Under the pieces are notes generated by a model. That model saw only the letters and a list, made by a program, of their open reading frames with translations, was not told the origin of the DNA and made no database searches. Of a stretch of 6,211 nucleotides of DNA, positions 5,351-6,211 are shown piece after piece. Made by a program: the position numbers and the translations under genes. The DNA comes from Treponema sp. (lineage in GTDB: Bacteria; Spirochaetota; Spirochaetia; Treponematales; Breznakiellaceae): NCBI GenBank assembly GCA_031280065.1, contig JAITHH010000072.1:1-6211 (forward strand), read 5' to 3'. Numbering within the stretch: the stretch's first letter is position 1; every line of letters begins with the position of its first letter.

Positions 5351-6042
5351 TGGCGATAGACCGGCATATCAACTTTTTTGAACTCCAGAAAGCCTGCGCC
5401 GCGCCCGGCTGTCCCTTGTGCCGGATCGCCGCCGCCCGGGCGGATCGTTACATTGACAACATGCTTTTCGAGCACGTCTCAGACCGGAGCTTCCGGGCCC
5501 ATCACCGGGCCGCCGGGGGCTTCTGCCCCTTCCATGCGCGGAACCTGGAATCCTTTCGGGACGGACTGGCGGTGGCAATTCTGGGCAGGGACATCCTTGA
5601 AGACCGGCTTGCGCACTTCAAGCAGCGAAAGCCCTGGAAGCCCGTCCGCCGCTGTCCGGTCTGTGAAGAGCGGGATCGTATCGAAGAGGAATATTTGACC
5701 TTCCTCATCGAGGCAGGCGCGGGCTCCGAAAACACCGCCGCGCTTCAGACGTTTTTTACCGCTTCGGACGGGCTCTGCATCCCCCATTACGGGAAACTTT
5801 TGGAATACGCCGCGCCCAGGCCCTGGCATAAACCGGTCCGTATTCCCCGCTGGCTTACTGACTTCCATGAAGCGCGGTTTGAAAAGCTGCTGGAGCGGAC
5901 AGGACGGTTTATTGAGTTATCCGCCTATGGCAGGCAGGATGAATTCGCCGCGCTTTCGGAGCGGGATCAGACGGTATGGAAGGAATTAGCCCTTACGATA
6001 CGGGGGGATGCCGAACCAGCGGCTCGCGCCGCCATTATATAA
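5350..6042 (+). CDS. DUF6062-type Cys/His-rich protein, function unknown
   Basis: This 230-residue protein resembles the DUF6062 family seen in spirochaetes, Firmicutes and other bacteria. No enzymatic role is known to me. It contains two similar Cys/His sets: C21-P-L-C24 with C59-P-F-H62 ('GGFCPFHARNL'), and C102-P-V-C105 with C143-I-P-H146 ('GLCIPHYGKLL'). Spacings of about 35-38 residues suggest two duplicated metal-binding (probably zinc) modules. The rest is helical and charged with no membrane segment or signal peptide, so it is probably cytoplasmic. The ATG (5350-5352) overlaps the rpiA stop in TGATG, so translation is probably coupled. The stop codon (6040-6042) touches the 3' end of the convergent rnpB gene. 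The family name is from recognition only; the duplicated CxxC...CxxH arrangement is directly visible. Confidence 0.8.
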   Translation: MAIDRHINFFELQKACAAPGCPLCRIAAARADRYIDNMLFEHVSDRSFRAHHRAAGGFCPFHARNLESFRDGLAVAILGRDILEDRLAHFKQRKPWKPVRRCPVCEERDRIEEEYLTFLIEAGAGSENTAALQTFFTASDGLCIPHYGKLLEYAAPRPWHKPVRIPRWLTDFHEARFEKLLERTGRFIELSAYGRQDEFAALSERDQTVWKELALTIRGDAEPAARAAII

Positions 6043-6211
6043 AAAGCGATGAACCATAAGCCGGGTTCTGTACCGGCGGCGGACAAAACCGCCGCCGGGC
6101 CGCCATCTATCTGCTGTGATCCTTACGGAAAACATTGATGCAGTCTACCCGCTGCGTTGAACGGACCGTTCTTCCAAGGCGTAACCTTGACCGCCGCTGC
6201 TTGACTTTGCT
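6043..6211 (-). ncRNA. rnpB: RNase P RNA (3' part; 5' part beyond the window)
   Basis: On the minus strand this is the catalytic RNA of RNase P, which matures tRNA 5' ends. The universal 3' motif ACAGAACCCGGCTTAT is the complement of 6056-6071. Upstream of it in the RNA are AGATAGATGG (complement of 6103-6112, the 3' strand of P4) and GGGTAGACTGC (complement of 6140-6150), both at expected spacing. AGCAAAGTCAAG at the window edge resembles the 'GGAGCAAG' region after P15. A perfect 10-bp hairpin (6073-6082 with 6089-6098, 6-nt loop) lies where helix P19 is found in many bacterial P RNAs. The exact 3' end is uncertain by several bases because the 5' strand of P1 is outside the window. A TTTTT run in the RNA sense (6041-6045) may help end transcription. 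The RNA converges on the DUF6062 gene. Confidence 0.92.
6073..6098 (-). other. Perfect 10-bp hairpin in rnpB (P19 position)
   Basis: CCGGCGGCGG (6073-6082) and CCGCCGCCGG (6089-6098) are exact inverse complements with a 6-nt loop. The hairpin sits between the AGATAGATGG and ACAGAACCCGG conserved blocks of RNase P RNA, where helix P19 lies in species that have it. It is best read as part of the RNA's structure, not as a terminator. Confidence 0.75.

Noticed and set aside
4930..5475. Minus-strand open frame (181 codons) opposite rpiA and the DUF6062 gene start
   Set aside because: It is fully opposite rpiA and the start of the next gene. The Ser/Arg-rich translation has no domain and is a composition shadow.
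6019..6032. GCGGC-TCGC-GCCGC inverted repeat near the end of the DUF6062 gene as a terminator
   Set aside because: The stem is only 5 bp, there is no T run after it on either strand, and it lies in Ala/Arg codons of a GC-rich gene.

Overview
The window looks like part of a spirochaete chromosome, probably a Treponema-type organism. This rests on family resemblance rather than a search: a treponeme-style Rpn nuclease with an E/G-rich tail, a fused AroD-AroE protein, a DUF6062-type Cys-rich protein and a bacterial type-A-like RNase P RNA. Base composition is GC-rich, coding is dense, and nearly every start has a GGAG/GAGG/AGGA-type Shine-Dalgarno sequence.

Region 1 (1-1221) is accessory. It holds an Rpn/PD-(D/E)XK 'recombination-promoting nuclease / putative transposase' gene (66-977). 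Directly behind it is a diverged second copy of that gene's 3' part (943-1134 matching 621-872) in a different reading frame. The second copy carries its own ATG and Shine-Dalgarno (988-1221), and the same internal start exists inside the parent gene at 666. E. coli rpn genes are known to contain an intragenic small gene (rpnS) whose C-terminal product neutralises the full-length nuclease. The layout here could therefore be a nested inhibitor plus a duplicated free-standing inhibitor. It could also simply be recombination debris between Rpn paralogues.

Region 2 (1222-1404) is a short non-coding gap with a GC-rich hairpin, a near-perfect palindrome, a G5C5 block and a possible -10 element (TATACT) ahead of the next gene.

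Region 3 (1405-6042) is a compact same-strand block, probably an operon, with gaps of 8, 12 and 32 nt and then a 1-nt overlap. It encodes a cytoplasmic serine beta-lactamase-fold hydrolase, a small exported protein with two BamE-like halves, bifunctional AroDE (shikimate pathway), RpiA (pentose phosphate pathway) and a Cys/His-rich DUF6062-type protein whose start overlaps the rpiA stop. RpiA interconverts ribose-5-P and ribulose-5-P, so it balances pentose and sugar-phosphate pools that include erythrose-4-P, a precursor of the shikimate pathway in which AroDE acts. The pairing is metabolically plausible but not proof of co-function.

Region 4 (about 6043-6211) is the 3' part of rnpB (RNase P RNA) on the minus strand. 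It converges on and abuts the DUF6062 gene, and its 5' half lies beyond the window.
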